Below, one piece after another: positions 52,759-64,000 of a stretch of 64,000 bases of DNA. The stretch lies in contig WIUZ02000015.1 of NCBI GenBank assembly GCA_015956445.1, forward strand, positions 460,001-524,000. The letters run 5' to 3'. The DNA is from Thelephora terrestris. Lineage: Eukaryota > Basidiomycota > Agaricomycetes > Thelephorales > Thelephoraceae. Under the pieces are notes generated by a model, which saw nothing but the letters and a program-made list of their open reading frames with translations, had not been told where the DNA came from and did not search any database. A program made the translations under genes and the position numbers. The first letter of the stretch is position 1. Every line of letters starts with the position of its first letter.

Positions 52759-54509
52759 ATGTCCGCCTCCATCAGCGACGGCGAAGCTTACCCCGCACAG
52801 AGTCTCTCTGTATCCCAGCTCTTATCTGCTGCCAAAAACAAACTACGGGGCACTGGTTTCTGTGGATGGTGTGTCCTCTCAGATGGGAGCCGTTGCTGAA
52901 GTGCTGAGACACGGAATTCCACTAGGACCGGGATGACTTACAACAAGGCCGAGGTAATGCAAACGGGACGCCTGTGTGCGTCAGTTAGCTTACGGTATCA
53001 TATCTTCAGGTCGTTACCCTCGAACACGATGCGCTGCAAGTGCTCAGCCTGATTCGGTCCGTGAAAAACACTTTCGCCCCCATCAACAAGGTCCCTCCGG
53101 ATGTCCTCACCCTGATTCCGGACTACTGGGAAGATAGTGATATGGATCAAAACCTGATCAGCTTGACCCATGTGTGTCGTAGCTGGAGGGAGATCTTCAC
53201 CTTGCGTCCCTCACTATGGGCCCGCTTGGATTGCACAGACGTCGACAAAACACGCGTTTACATTGAACGTTCAAGATCATTCCCTTTAGCGGTCTACATC
53301 AGCGACGACGAAGACGACAGCCGCTGGGAGGAACCGTTCCTCCTGGTGGTCCCGCACATCAATCGAATCAAAACTCTCTCTGTCGTCGCAGTAACATCTC
53401 AGGTCATCCCGGTCCTCGTTAAAAACCTCTCTTGTCGCCTTCCGTTTCTCGAAGAAATTGTGTTCGATATGGAAGATTATCCCCTTCCTGACGAACTTTT
53501 CAACGGAGACCTTTCGACAGTGCGGGAACTAAGTCTGGGTGGAGTGCTCACATCCCTGCCCTGGAAAAACATGTCAAACCTCACGACTTTCACCCTGCAT
53601 GGAATCCCTAAGGACGCAATCCTTTTGACTCAAATGCTCAACTTTTTCGAGTCTGCCCCTCATATCCGCGATGTACACCTCCACGATTCAATTCCCAGTT
53701 CCAGCGATGCTCCTGTCGAGCGGGTGGTATGCCTCCCCCATCTTGAAAAACTCGAGATCATCGCACAGCCGGCACATTCCATTCTTCTCAATCATCTTTC
53801 CATTCCGGCTGGAGCATCACTGAGTCTGGAATTCTCCTTCAGCGGCGGGGAGTCCCCAATTCCATCATACCTTCCCAAATCCTCCGATGGCCTCCTCAAT
53901 CTCTCCCATATTACCTTAATCAACCTCTTCTTTGGCTTAGGGAAAAGATTTGTGCGACTTAAAGGACCAAGTGGGGAGCTCCAGATCCTTGGAAACTGGA
54001 CACGCGGGGACGATAAACCCAACACTGGAACGGGTTCATTTTTGCGGTCCCTCCGAAGCCAATTTGACCTCTCAGGGTGCCGATGGCTAGTGATTCAAAG
54101 ATGCTGTTTTAAGCCTCCATCCGGTTCAGTCACGGCGTCCATTGTTTACAACACCCTCCTTTCCTTGAAAAACCTCTCCTCTCTCACACTTGTTCGCTGC
54201 CACAACCTCAACTTCATCCTTGCCTTGAACCCCAAGGAAAACCCCTCAGGAACTCTCCTGTGTCCCAAACTGGAGGAGATCACGCTTTACATAAAAGATC
54301 CGGATGATCTCCGTGTCGACGAACTGTTGGGGATGGTAAAGGGACGGGCGTCGAGAGATGCAAAGCTCTCGGTGATCATGGTCGTTAGTACAGGCACACT
54401 TGCACCGACGAAAGATGTGTTCCAGCTCAGGAAACATGTCTCGCATGTCGAGTGTAAATTCGATGATGCGCTACCTGAGTGGGACGCCCTCCCCGCCCAG
54501 GCTATGTAG
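52759..54509 (+). CDS. B2: long F-box/LRR-like protein
   Basis: Exons 52759-52868, 52926-52953 (28-nt microexon) and 53010-54509; 545 aa. The first intron donor is GTGTGT, where B1 and B3 have GTTCGT. N-terminus LSVSQLLSAAKNKL; microexon-coded TGMTYNKAE; F-box-like INKVPPDVLTLIPDYWED and LTHVCRSWREIFTLRPSLW; then LRR-like repeats (LSTVRELSLGGVL, MSNLTTFTLHG, HLEKLEIIAQPAHSI, LKNLSSLTLVRCHN). It ends VFQLRKHVSHVECKF. About 65-70 percent identical to B1 and B3 by eye, so it is the most diverged of the three. No break. SCF adaptor role is inferred from the F-box. Confidence 0.92.
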
Positions 54510-55500
54510 ATCATTTCACGTGGGCGATGTATTTTCTGGTCGGTTTTTTTCACGATGTTCAGCATCTCTTGTAAATTTATCACACACATACAGGTCAAAA
54601 AGACCGAAAACCGGAGAGCTATGCGAAAACGGGTACAATATCGGGTACACATTCATTTTTTATTAACACTGTCAATCGCATCAACGGATTCACAGCTCGT
54701 GAGTTCGGCGAAAAATTCGAATCGAGCCCCGAGTCCTGAAAATATTGTTTCGACGGTAAGGTGGGCCCAAGTGTGTGTAGTACAAAACAAAATTTCGGAC
54801 CAATCCCGCCCGCCCGAGCGGCTCCTTCAATGGCTGCACATCCTACCGAGCAAGCGCCCAGTCCCACCCAACTCTCACGTTGCGCTACGCGTGCCAGGCC
54901 AGACATCGTATTGACATTTGAATTTTGAGGTGACGCAACGCGGTTTGAGCATCCTAGTCGGTTCATCGCGCAGCTCGTCGGTGATATGGTCGTGGAGCTC
55001 CACTAGTGGGAGGGGGCCACGACACCGCCGTTCCTGCGAGGCCTGTTAGGGACTTATGCACATGGTTGATTGGAAGGGTCTTCTGGAAACAAAAGGACTG
55101 TATACCGCTGGAGTACTGATCACGAGAGGTCAGGGGCCTTGGGCGTTGAGGGGTGCGGGTCACCGATGCGGAGATGTGGCGTTAATTCAGCAGGACGTGG
55201 TGCAACAAGCTCAACTGCTCAATGGAACTTGTGTCGTTCCTCAGTGCCCTGCTCCGTTCCCGACGGCAGTTTTCCAGTCGATGAAACAAATCTCGCAATC
55301 CCATGCACTGGCCTCAGTTTGGCGCAGGTGGCCTCGTGACATCATCCCGCTCTGGGCGACACTGCTGTTGCGGTTCCCGCAAATGCAGCTTGGCGTTCAT
55401 CCCACGCAATCGCTTTCCAAACTCCCATCACGACGCTCGTTTCTGCCAGCGACGGTCGGGCCCACCCTGGACGGGGTCTCTCTGCATCCAGGCTCTTACA
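54510..55500. other. Intergenic stretch, no gene recognised
   Basis: The 3' flank of B2, including GCACACATACAGGTC, then unrelated sequence. Open frames of up to 166 codons (plus 55056-55556) have no domain and no exon support. The last part runs into the membrane-gene fragment. Confidence 0.5.
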
Positions 55501-55504
55501 TATC

Positions 55505-55795
55505 GCCGAAGTACTGGAAACTTCTATCTCGACGCCCTTTCTCGAAGGGGCTGTAGAACTTGGTTATGTATCCCGAACCCCTCAGAAATATAGTCCCGGC
55601 CATCAAGTTGATCTTCCCCAGCGTCTCGTTCGCCTAGCGACAGTACGGCTCCAGCCCCTAACTTGGCGGTGCCGCAACCGATCTAACTCATCCTTGTAGA
55701 CTTGGCTCGAGACTTGTCGGAGTGTAGGCCCTTGACCGCGGAGGTCATCCAAGGGCTTGCATGCTTAGAGTCTCTTCGACTTTATGGCATTTGTA
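55505..55795 (+). pseudogene. 3' fragment of an M2-like membrane protein gene
   Basis: From AGTACTGGAAACT (55509) the sequence aligns with the last coding part of M2 (57640 onward): CGAAGGGGCTGTAGAACTTG against CGAGGGTGTGGAACTTGGAT, GAACCCCTCAG, CAAGTTGATCTTCCCCAGCG, then the same 3' flank (GGCGGTGCCG, GAGTCTCTTCGACTTTA near 55769 and 57910). The membrane-spanning part is absent, so this is a truncated duplicate. Confidence 0.65.
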
Positions 55796-56099
55796 CGACG
55801 CCATGGATGTGTTGTTGCTACACGGACCCGGCCGATCAGATCAACGGTTCCTGAACCAACTCAAAAACCCTTTAGCCAACCATGAGCGTTAACCGGCGGC
55901 AGTCGTTCGTTTACTTCCGTCCGGTTGACATATAATGTATTACACACGAGTAGCTCCATGGGCCACATCTCCTGCCTCCTTTTCCCCGTCACTCCTTCAA
56001 AGCGGGAATTCCCCGGTTCTCGGCACCAAGGCCTAACCTGAACGCAGCTCAGATGAGTGGAGCGGGCCTGGCGGTGTTGGCTGATGTAGGGCAGCAGTT

Positions 56100-57789
56100 G
56101 TGAGTATTTTCTTTCTGCTTTGTGAGTTCATTGATTTGATGGGCTTGTCCAGGTTCACAGTCAAGGTGATCTCGAGCATTTGCAGGGACAGAACTAAGCT
56201 GAACCCCACACAGTTGTTTTCCACTGCCGTACATTTTCTGTGGATCTACGACTACCTCTTGACCTTCGGAGATGAGGTTCAGTATTTACCTGTACCCCTT
56301 TCGCCGAGGTTCTCACTGTTACACAGGTAAAGTATGCTTGGCAGGGAAGGAGATCATGGGGTGGGTTTGACCAACGTCATCTGAACGCCCAAAGTCTAAG
56401 ACGATTATTCGAAAGTCTTTGCTTTGTTTATAGCCGTGCGGTACCCATAATATCTCAAACTCCAGCACGTTCAACAGTCCCACAGAATAGGTACAGCCCC
56501 GCACTTCAAATCGTGTGGTCTAGCATCATCGCGTATGGTTACACAAACTCTGTAAGCCCTCGTCTGCGATGCCATTCTTGCACAATGTTCACAAAATTCA
56601 CTGTAGTTGTGGGTTTCCGTCTTTGGCATCTTGGACCTTTCCTGTCGATCCTTATCCTGCTTGATGACTCGACAGCTGTCAAGACACCAAATGGCTCGGG
56701 ATCTTTCATTCGGCTATATCTATCGTTCTCGCCCAAATCACCATTGCGTTGAGGTCTGGCCTTTCCCTTCGAACCAACGCGTCCACATCCTGAGTACTTT
56801 TGGCCGTAGGGTATACGCTGTGACAGAGAGGAACAGATATTTTGGAGGTGCACTCTCCGGTCTGATTGTCGTCCAGCTCCTCATTGGAATTTGGATGAGT
56901 GTGTCGGCTGCGGTGCTCCCAGGTAACTTCTCCAATTTCTCTTTCGCTTGTAGGCAGACTCAGGTCACGCCTTAGCGCCGCAGTTGCCAGAGATAAACCT
57001 AGATCCGTTCAAATTTTGTACTGTTGCACAGAGTAAACTCCAGGAGCTCCTTTTCATCAATGTTGGGATCGTCTTCGGTACGTCTTCACCATCTCACCTC
57101 AGGAATTCTGATCAGCCTCACATCCCGCGCCCCACACGCCGTGGGTCACCGCAGAGGTCTTCGTGCTCTCGGTTCTTTTTTTTGCAGCCAAAAGACCCAG
57201 GCATGGCAGACATCCGGGTATTCCAAGCCTTTTCGATGCAATTTTGCGAGACGCGACACAATACTTTATACTCTTAACCTTGTGCAATATCACGACCGAT
57301 GCATTCGTCATTTTCGCCCCGGTAGGTGATAAACAGTACATTTGAGTGTGTCGCATTGCTCATCGCGTGCATATTTTTAGGAATCGATCTCAGGACTTCC
57401 TGGCCTGTATGTTTTTTTTTGTCTCGACGCCGAAGTAGCCTTTCAGTGATTGATGGCACGTTTCACTTTCTAGAGCGAGCACGGTGCTCATTCCGCTCAT
57501 GGCATCACGCCTCATGCTCTCGCTGAAAAAGGCTGCTGCAGAACCAGTGAGGGTGTGCACCGTCTCGTCCATGGGTGACCCCAGATTGTCCGCGATAAGC
57601 AGGTCTGTGCGTTTCTCATCCCGGGTTCCTGGGACAGTACCGGAAACTCCTGTTTCGGCGACCTTTTTCGACGAGGGTGTGGAACTTGGATATGTATCTC
57701 GAGTGCCTCGGAGAGACGGTCACGGCTCTCAAGTCGATATCCCCCCAGCGTCTTGTTCGGCTAGCGACGGTATGGGCTTCAACCTCTAA
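56100..57789 (+). CDS. M2: DUF6533-type multi-pass membrane protein
   Basis: Multi-exon gene. DUF6533 signature FLWIYDYLLTFGDEV ends near 56278, followed after a short intron by VKYAWQGRRSWG. Later exons: FHSAISIVLAQITIALR near 56706, RVYAVTERNRYFGGALSG with the hydrophobic LIVVQLLIGIWMSVSAAV, LPEINLDPFKFC, LQELLFINVGIVFG, LFDAILRDATQYFILLTLC and NITTDAFVIFA, then LIPLMASRLMLSLKKAAAE and a polar tail ending at 57789. Layout matches M1, on the opposite strand. The NRY region near 56450-56500 is weak and some borders are unsettled, so it may carry damage there. The start is not secure. Confidence 0.65.
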
Positions 57790-57839
57790 CCCAGAATTGG
57801 CGGTGCCATGGCTAATCTAACCTGTCCTTGTAGATTTCC

Positions 57840-58233
57840 TCGTGGCAGGGGCCTTTTCGGAAAGGATATTGTAGGCTCCCTATCGACTACGGGGGTTATA
57901 TCATAATTAGGACACTTGGAGTCTCTTCGACTTTGATTTTAATAGGGAACGCTCGCTCCGACGAGCGGAGGTTCTCCTGCGATGTTTATACTTAAGGGCA
58001 TCGAGGTGGTACTGCGTCGACGCCGACGTCTGCGTGATGGGTGATGTATGAACCCCCCAAGTTCACGTCAGATAGTGTTGTTGGTTTGGGCCTGGTGGTG
58101 TGTTTATCATCGACGTAGCATTTGAACACAATGTCCCGAATAGATGGGGTATTCGTAGCCCTCGTGGGTGAGGAGTCGTTTAGGCGCTTCATTACTGCGC
58201 CTGTTACGTCTCTCCCTCACATCTCCCGCCACG
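57840..58233. promoter_or_regulatory. 3' flank of M2 and promoter of B3
   Basis: No A-type partner lies left of B3. The B-side half of the pair promoter is still visible: TTTAGGCGCTTCATTACT at 58179, then CACATCTCCCGCCACG before the ATG at 58234. The A side is replaced by unrelated sequence. Confidence 0.45.
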
Positions 58234-59996
58234 ATGTCCGTCCCCATCGATGACGGTGGAGCCCGCCATGAGCAAACCTACACGGTATCCCAGCTTTTAC
58301 GTGCTGCAAAAGACAGATTGGAGGGCACCGATATTGGCGGGTTGTTCGTGTTCTCAAATTGGAATCGTTGCTGAAGTACTGAGATGCGAAATTCCCCCAG
58401 GACCGCGACGAGTTTGAATCAGGCCGAGGTAAAGCAAACGACAAAGTGTGGTCGCCTGTATGCGCCAGATTTCTTACGGTATCATGAACTCAGGTCGACG
58501 CCCTTGAGCACGATGCGCAGCTGGTCCTCAGCAAGATCCGGTCCATGAAGAACACTTTCGCCCCCATTAACAAGGTTCCTCCGGATGTCCTCACTCTCAT
58601 CCCGGATTACTTGGAAGATGGCGAAAGGGATCGACATCTAATCAAGTTGACCCACGTGAGTCGCGGCTGGAGGGAGATATTCACATCGTGTCCCTCACTG
58701 TGGACCCGCTTGGATTGCACAAACGTAGACAAGACACACGTTTACATCGAGCGTTCAAGTTCTTCCCCTCTTGCAGCCGACCTCAAAGACGTTAAGGGCA
58801 CGACCCGTTGGGAGGAAGCGTTCCTTTTGGTGGCCCCACACATCGGTCGGCTCAAAACTTTGTCCGTCTCTGCAATGTCGACGCGGGTTGTTCCAGTCCT
58901 CGCCAAACACTTCTCTTGCCACCTTCCGCTTCTCGAGAATTTGACCATCAATGTCAAGACCGTACCGAACGAATTTCCTTGCCTTCCCGATCAACTTTTT
59001 GACGGAGACCTTTCATCATTGCGGGAACTGCATCTGTCCGGAGTGCTCATATCCCTACCTCGGAAGAATATGCCGAACCTCACGACATTAAACCTGTGCA
59101 GCATCCCCGATGACAGGTTCCTTTTGACTCGACTACTCAACTTGTTTGAGTTTGTCCCCCATATCCGTCACGTCCGCCTCCTCAATTCGATCCCCAGCTC
59201 CAGCGATGTTCCCGCTAACCGGATGTTAACCCTCCCTCATCTTAAAAAATTTGAGATCACCGCACAACCAGCACATTCGATCCTTCTCAATCACCTCTTC
59301 ATCCCAGCTGGAGCATCGCTGATTCTGGAATGTTCCTACACTGGCGACGAGTCACCGATCCCATCCTACCTTCCCACACTCTCCACTGGACTCCTCAATC
59401 TCTCCAATATTACCACCATAAACCTTTGCTTTGGTCCGGAAAGAAGGTTCTTGCAACTTTACGGTCCAAGTGGGGAGCTTCGCTTCCTCGGAAATTGGAT
59501 CCGTGGCCGTAATCAATCCGAAGTTGGAACAAGTTCATTTTTGCGGTCCATGGGTCAATTTAATATCTCGAGGAGTCGATGTCTAGCAGTCCAATGGTAC
59601 CATTGCGGGCCCCCTGCCGATTCAATCACGAGGTCCATAGTTTACCAAACCCTTCGTTCCATGGAGAACCTCTCCTCCCTCACGCTTGTTCAATGCAAGA
59701 GCAGCTCTTTTATCCTTGCCCTAAATCCCACGAACAATCCCTCAGCAATCGTCAGGTGTCCCAAACTGAAGGAGATCACCCTTTACACGGAAGGTCCGAA
59801 CGATATTCATGTCAATGAACTGGTGAAGATGGCGGAGGAACGGGCATCGAGAGGTGGAAAGCTCTCGGTGATAACGATTGTTAGCACAGGCGCAATTGCA
59901 CCACCAAAAGATGTCTTCCAACTGAGAAAATACGTCTTGCGTCTCGAGTGTAAATTTGATGATGCGCCGCCCGAGTGGGACACACTCCCTCTGTAG
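58234..59996 (+). CDS. B3: long F-box/LRR-like protein
   Basis: Exons 58234-58343, 58401-58428 (28-nt microexon, TATSLNQAE with the flanking base) and 58494-59996; 546 aa. N-terminus YTVSQLLRAAKDRL; exon 3 starts VDALEHDAQLVLSKIR. F-box-like INKVPPDVLTLIPDYLED and LTHVSRGWREIFTSCPSLW, then LRR-like segments (LLENLTINVKT, LSSLRELHLSG, MPNLTTLNLCS, MENLSSLTLVQCKS, CPKLKEITLYTE). It stops soon after DAPPEWDTLP, a little earlier than B1. Closest to B1 (about 80 percent by eye). Intact, but without a head-to-head A partner. Confidence 0.92.
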
Positions 59997-59999
59997 GTC

Positions 60000-60630
60000 A
60001 TGTAGATCTTTTCCGGTGGACGATTACACTTTTTTTGGTTGGCTTTGATACTGATTGTTTGTAAGTTTTCCATGTGCGTAGTTCAGGGTTCGAGAACCTA
60101 GTAGGAGCTTTATGCGAAAATGGGGCACATCTGGGTACACATCCATTTGCAAGCCCTCCCAAATCGTTCTCTAGCTGCACAGCCACAAGCACTAATCAGA
60201 ACCTTCTGCGTCAACAAATGAGTGAGCGTCCCTCGTAAATTTGAGAAGTGGTAATTCCCAATGGGTAGTGGTGAATTTTAACGACGAGGTAGCGCGGTGA
60301 GACAGGAGCTAAGTGCAAGGTAGCTTCCGGTGTCATAGAAGTTCGACATTGCCCAGGTTCCATCCTGTCATTTGTGGCGTACCATGGCGCGTTGGTCGAA
60401 CCGTATCATTCCGGGCTACTCACGAACGCTTACAAGAAATACATGTACAAATAGGGTGCTGCGGGTATCTCTACGTTCATTCCACCACCGTCGGTATCGT
60501 CGGAAGGCTTCGCGTCGCGGCCGATACTACAGGCGGAAGCGGAGGGTCGAGGAAGGATGACCCTGTCAACAAAATACACGGGTGTTGTACAACACGACAT
60601 CACAATCGCGCCTATGAGACTGAACACAAA
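60000..60630. other. Spacer between convergent B3 and A6
   Basis: No gene is recognised. It holds the 3' flank of B3 and a stretch near 60360-60600 with short open frames lacking any known domain. Confidence 0.5.
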
Positions 60631-60632
60631 GG

Positions 60633-61761
60633 TCATTGTCGCTCTCCCCGATGACGAGTAAACCCCTTCATGGTGAGCTCAGGTAACAGACGGGATACGA
60701 TCCCTCCCACAACATCCTTGTACAGGATCCTTGGACGAATCGAGTGCGAGATCCACAATTGGACCAACAGGCGGTCAAGCTCATGCCATTCCAGAATCGT
60801 TTCCTCAGCTGGGGCGAAGAGGATGTTGCGTAAGAAGACTGTGATCCGCCTGAGGTCCTTGGATTGAACGGTTTGGAGCGTCATGGTGATCCACCGCACG
60901 TGAGTCCTGCCCCACCTAAAGTTCAGATGTTTGAGCTTCATGGCGTTGGAGAGGTCGAGCGGAGGTGGCGCCCTAGAAGTGGCTAGGTCCACAGTAAGCG
61001 ATTGATCAAACACGAAAACCAGGAGGAAACTCACCCAGGTGGTGATACCTAAGGTAAAGCGATTTCAGGGTGTTGGAACATTTCGATACCAAATCCACTA
61101 TCGTTCTCGAATCGACATCTTCGACGCGACACCGCACGCGGATCTTGGAGAAGTGGAGGCCACCGGGGAGCTCCAGCAATCGGCGTATGATACCACGGTT
61201 CTCGCCGTTCAGCTTGAGGGAGCCGGTGAATTTTGGTGAGGTCTGAGGAGTAGCCCACCCGCTGGGATCGCTCTCGCGGGTAGAATGCAACGACAGATCT
61301 TTAAGAAGGGGGAAGGAACAGATGAGACCGATTATCTCTGGAATTGGGGTATGGACGCCAGTATACAGGTGGAGGGATTTAATGGTGGGAGATAATCCGT
61401 GCAATTGAACGAGGGAAATCTCGTTAGGTCCTCCCCACCCAAAGGTGTTCACTGACAATTCTTGGACGTGGCAAAATGGGCGGATCCAGGTGCATGCGTT
61501 GGCGGAGACTACCCTAGAATCACGAATGCAAAGACTGCGAGCGTAATGAGCGGGCGAGTTGGAAGGGTCTGGGAATGCCTTCATCCACGATCTGACGGAG
61601 GATCGAAGTGGATCGAACGTGACGCAAGCGAAAAGGTGTCTTCTGGATCGTACAAATAACGATTTAGAGGTGAGGCAACATGATTTGAGCGTAATCGGGT
61701 CATCGTGCAGGTGGTCGACGATGAAGTCGAGGATCTCTGGCGGAAGGGTGGGTAGCGTCAT
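60633..61761 (-). CDS. A6: short F-box protein
   Basis: Exons 61761-61035 and 60982-60633, 52-bp intron (GTGAGT donor, CCTAG acceptor), 358 aa. An ATG 24 bp further upstream (61785) is also in frame. F-box: TLPPEILDFIVDHLHDDPIT, CCLTSKSLFVRSRRHLF. LRR-like segments: LSPTIKSLHLYTG, CSFPLLKDLSLHS, GLHFSKIRVRC. Exon 2: TSRAPPPLDLSNAMKLKH, VRWITMTLQTVQSKDL, HELDRLLVQLWISHS. Open throughout. Its divergent B partner is only a remnant at 61930-62160. Confidence 0.9.
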
Positions 61762-61929
61762 GGTTCCAACGCAAGGCGGTGACATCTAGCGCCCACGAAT
61801 TACCCCCTCCTTCCGAAAGTTCCCAATTCCGACGTGGTGTCTGGTAGTCCAGTCTCTGGGAGGGAAACCCGAGATTTATGGTGCCCAAACTCTTGTACGC
61901 TGTTGAAATGTGTTCCGTGGACGGTTCGT

Positions 61930-62160
61930 CTTGCATGGGAGCTGTACTATTGCTGAACTGCTGAGACCAGGATTGTAATGACGCAGAGGTAGAGCAAACG
62001 AGACAGCAAAGTCGCTTATATGCGCCAGGTAGCTCGCAGTTACACGTACTCAGGTCGACGCCTCTTAGCGCGATGCGTTGCAATGCCCAGCCTGCCACTT
62101 CAAGCGGTCTCAGGTGGCATCGATCGCGAGAACACCTTCGATCTCATCCTCCAGATGTCT
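61930..62160 (+). pseudogene. B4: remnant of a long F-box gene
   Basis: Sequence aligning with the exon 1-3 junction region of B1-B3: GAGCTGTACTATTGCTGAAC matches GAGCCGTTGCTGAAGT in B1, AGGTAGAGCAAACGAGACAG lies where the second intron begins, and ACTCAGGTCGACGCCTCTTA at 62048 lies at the exon 3 acceptor. After about 62100 the similarity fades and no F-box is seen. It is head to head with A6, so the A/B pair layout was once present here too. Confidence 0.6.
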
Positions 62161-63128
62161 TCACTCCGGTCAGTGGCCGGGAAGAGTTTAAACTCGCCAG
62201 GGCTGTTCGAACACCAACCAAACCCGCCCCTGCGCAGAACAATCAAGGTCCACCCCCGAGGAGGCGTGGCTCGAACAGGTTAACTGCACGTCCCGACATT
62301 GGGAGGCACTCCTGCCACCGGTTCAACGCGTCGGTTTGGAATCCCTAGTTACTTCGTATTTCACGATGGGGGGTAGTTTGATCAAACCTGTCGAGGTTCA
62401 AGCAGGGTTCAAGCTTGCTCACCTAACACGATGCGGGGGGCCCGAAGGTGCGACCCACACACTTAGACCGGGCACACCGCCATCCCTCCATGCGTTTGTT
62501 AGGTGACGTGTATCACCCCTGATTGTGTACTAAATGGCATTCCGCGTCATTCGCAAATCCGGCATTTCACAAGGACCGAAACACTAGAAAAATGCCGACT
62601 TCGCGTCGGCAGAAACCTCGCTTGCTCAAAATCAAAATTTATGCCCTATCTTAAATTTTTATTTCTCCAGGGGTCACGCATCCCCGACACGTCTGGCCCA
62701 ATCAAAAATCGCGTCCCATCGCGGGACGATATTTTCTTTCCGCGCGGCCGCTGCCGGGTCAAGCACGTCTCGCGTAGAGGATGCAGGCGAAGCGATGCAG
62801 GGTCGTTGTAGACATAACATGTACATGAATCCTATTTTTTACTGCTTCTCTGGTGAGAACGATTGAATACTCAACCCGGTGGCCATTTGGCGTCGAGTGA
62901 GCGTATTCAGGCGCGTTCTTCGAGTCTCCTGCGGCTGATATATTTTTCAAGTCGGGCCGGGAGTCGGCCGTGAGTAAATTATTTTAACATCTCAACGGTA
63001 AATATGTTCAGTAATACGGACGCGGCGCTTATAATTTAGGGGGGTCGAAGAAACCTTGCAAGCAAGGTAATTGCGCAACGAAGGTACACATCCTTTTCTC
63101 CAATACATCGTCCACCGCGGCAAAAACG
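62161..63128. other. Intergenic stretch with a dispersed repeat copy
   Basis: No gene is recognised. 62575-62635 carries the second, inverted copy of the 55-bp repeat at 17745-17800. Further right are short palindromes (CGTCCCATCGCGGGACG near 62705) and AT-rich DNA. Possibly an old transposon, but no ends could be paired. Confidence 0.5.
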
Positions 63129-64000
63129 TTACTCTTCTGACCGTTGACCACACCCTCCCACCCTTCCGACGGCGCCCTTACTCGCCAGTTTCGGCAACAA
63201 CCTCAGAGCGAGTTCTCCAAAACCTTGCGATACCAACCGCCCACTGTACGTGATCTCCGGAAAAACCGAACGCGAGGTCCACAAGTAGTCCAACAGGTGG
63301 TCGAGGTCTTGCCATTCCCGACGAATCTTTTCCCCAACCAAATTGGCAGGGGTGTCGCGGGAGGTCACGACGATCGTGATTTTCCGGAGGTTTGGGGATT
63401 GGGCAGTTAGAAGTGTCGCGGTAATCCATCGGACGTTTAGTCCAAAGCATTGGAATCTCGCGTGACTAAGTTTTGTGGCCCCTGAGAGGGCAAACGGCTT
63501 AGGATCTATGAACGGTGGTAGTGGGTTATTGAACAGCCGCAGGGATAGTGAGGAACATACCTGGAAAGTAAACTGATGCTGCGAGCAATGGTAAAGCTTT
63601 GTCCAGCTACGAGAGGGAAGGAAGACATACATGAAGAGCTATAGGCAATATCGAGAGATTCCAAATTGTCAGAACACCTCGATACCAAGTCCACTAACGA
63701 AACGGTATCCTCAACGCGACATGAAGCCGTGATTTCGGTAAAGTGGAGGCCATTTGGGAGGTCCAACAATCCACGCGAGACAGAACAATCCCAATCGATT
63801 AAGTGAAGTGACCCGGTGAGTCTTGGCGATGTCGAAGGAATATCCCACCCATCGGCACCGCCGAAGATGGTGACAAAATACAGCCAAAGATCCTCGAGAA
63901 GGGGAAAGGAGCAGATGAGATTGAAGACTTGTGAGGCGGGGGCGGATATGTCAGATAAGTGGAGGGTTTTGAGGGTAGGCGATAATCCGTGCAGTTGATC
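63129..64000 (-). CDS. A7: short F-box protein, cut by the window edge
   Basis: Exon 1 enters at 64000 in frame (DQLHGLSPTLKTLHLSDIS, CSFPLLEDLWLYFV, STSPRLTGSLHL, LDLPNGLHFTEIT) and runs to about 63630, where a GTATGT donor follows IAYSSS. Exon 2 reads ALSGATKLSHARF, LNVRWITATLLTAQS, REWQDLDHLLDYLWTSRS and ends at 63129. The acceptor is uncertain: of the candidate AG sites, the best-looking does not keep phase. The F-box itself lies beyond the window. Same family as A4 and A6; no stop within the visible coding part. Confidence 0.75.

Noticed and set aside
55056-55556. Plus-strand frame of 166 codons
   Set aside because: It runs into the M2-like 3' fragment in a different context and shows no domain.

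Overview
This window looks like nuclear DNA of a mushroom-forming basidiomycete (Agaricomycetes). The evidence is the roughly 50-60 bp introns with GTRNGT/YAG borders, expanded F-box families, TKL-type kinases with an HGDLK catalytic loop, DUF6533 membrane proteins, a basidiomycete-type Ty3/gypsy retroelement and a Helitron-type helicase. I see no rRNA, tRNA, CRISPR array or prokaryotic operon.

Left arm (1-16.4 kb) is a nest of mobile elements. A broken Ty3/gypsy element on the minus strand (about 0.85-14.2 kb) has one LTR, a primer-binding site, Gag, a CCHC/protease polyprotein and RT-RNase H. Between protease and RT lies about 5 kb of unrecognised open frames and a CT-rich spacer. No integrase and no second LTR were seen. 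The element sits in a Helitron-type helicase pseudogene. Two near-identical 501-bp CACTG...CAGTG MITEs, each flanked by TAT, were inserted later: one in the gypsy element and one in the helicase.

Middle (17.6-43.8 kb) is an imperfect tandem array of five kinase units, K1-K5, all on the minus strand. Each kinase has a helical N-terminal region, a linker and a TKL-like kinase domain. K1 and K3 look whole. K2 has a frameshift and an exon-fusing deletion. K4 has one in-frame stop. K5 is largely open but has lost the glycine loop, the alpha-C Glu, the HGDLK Lys and the DFG Asp, so it is a predicted pseudokinase. K1-K3 are each divergently paired with an A-type F-box gene (A1 intact, A2 and A3 decayed). 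K4 and K5 are each followed on the right by a small zinc-finger gene (Z1, Z2), and a decayed copy, Z0, lies beside K2.

Right arm (44-64 kb) holds two DUF6533 multi-pass membrane genes (M1, M2) and a 3' fragment of a third, followed by an F-box cluster. Short A-type (about 360 aa) and long B-type (about 545 aa) F-box genes stand head to head. In two pairs the start codons are only 62 and 75 bp apart and share a promoter motif. One A gene (A5) carries an 86-bp internal inversion between 7-bp inverted repeats.

How the parts may work together is inference. F-box proteins are substrate adaptors of SCF ubiquitin ligases, and the kinases may be signalling or cell-death type proteins. Tandem duplication, divergent pairing and decay together suggest a fast-evolving accessory locus.
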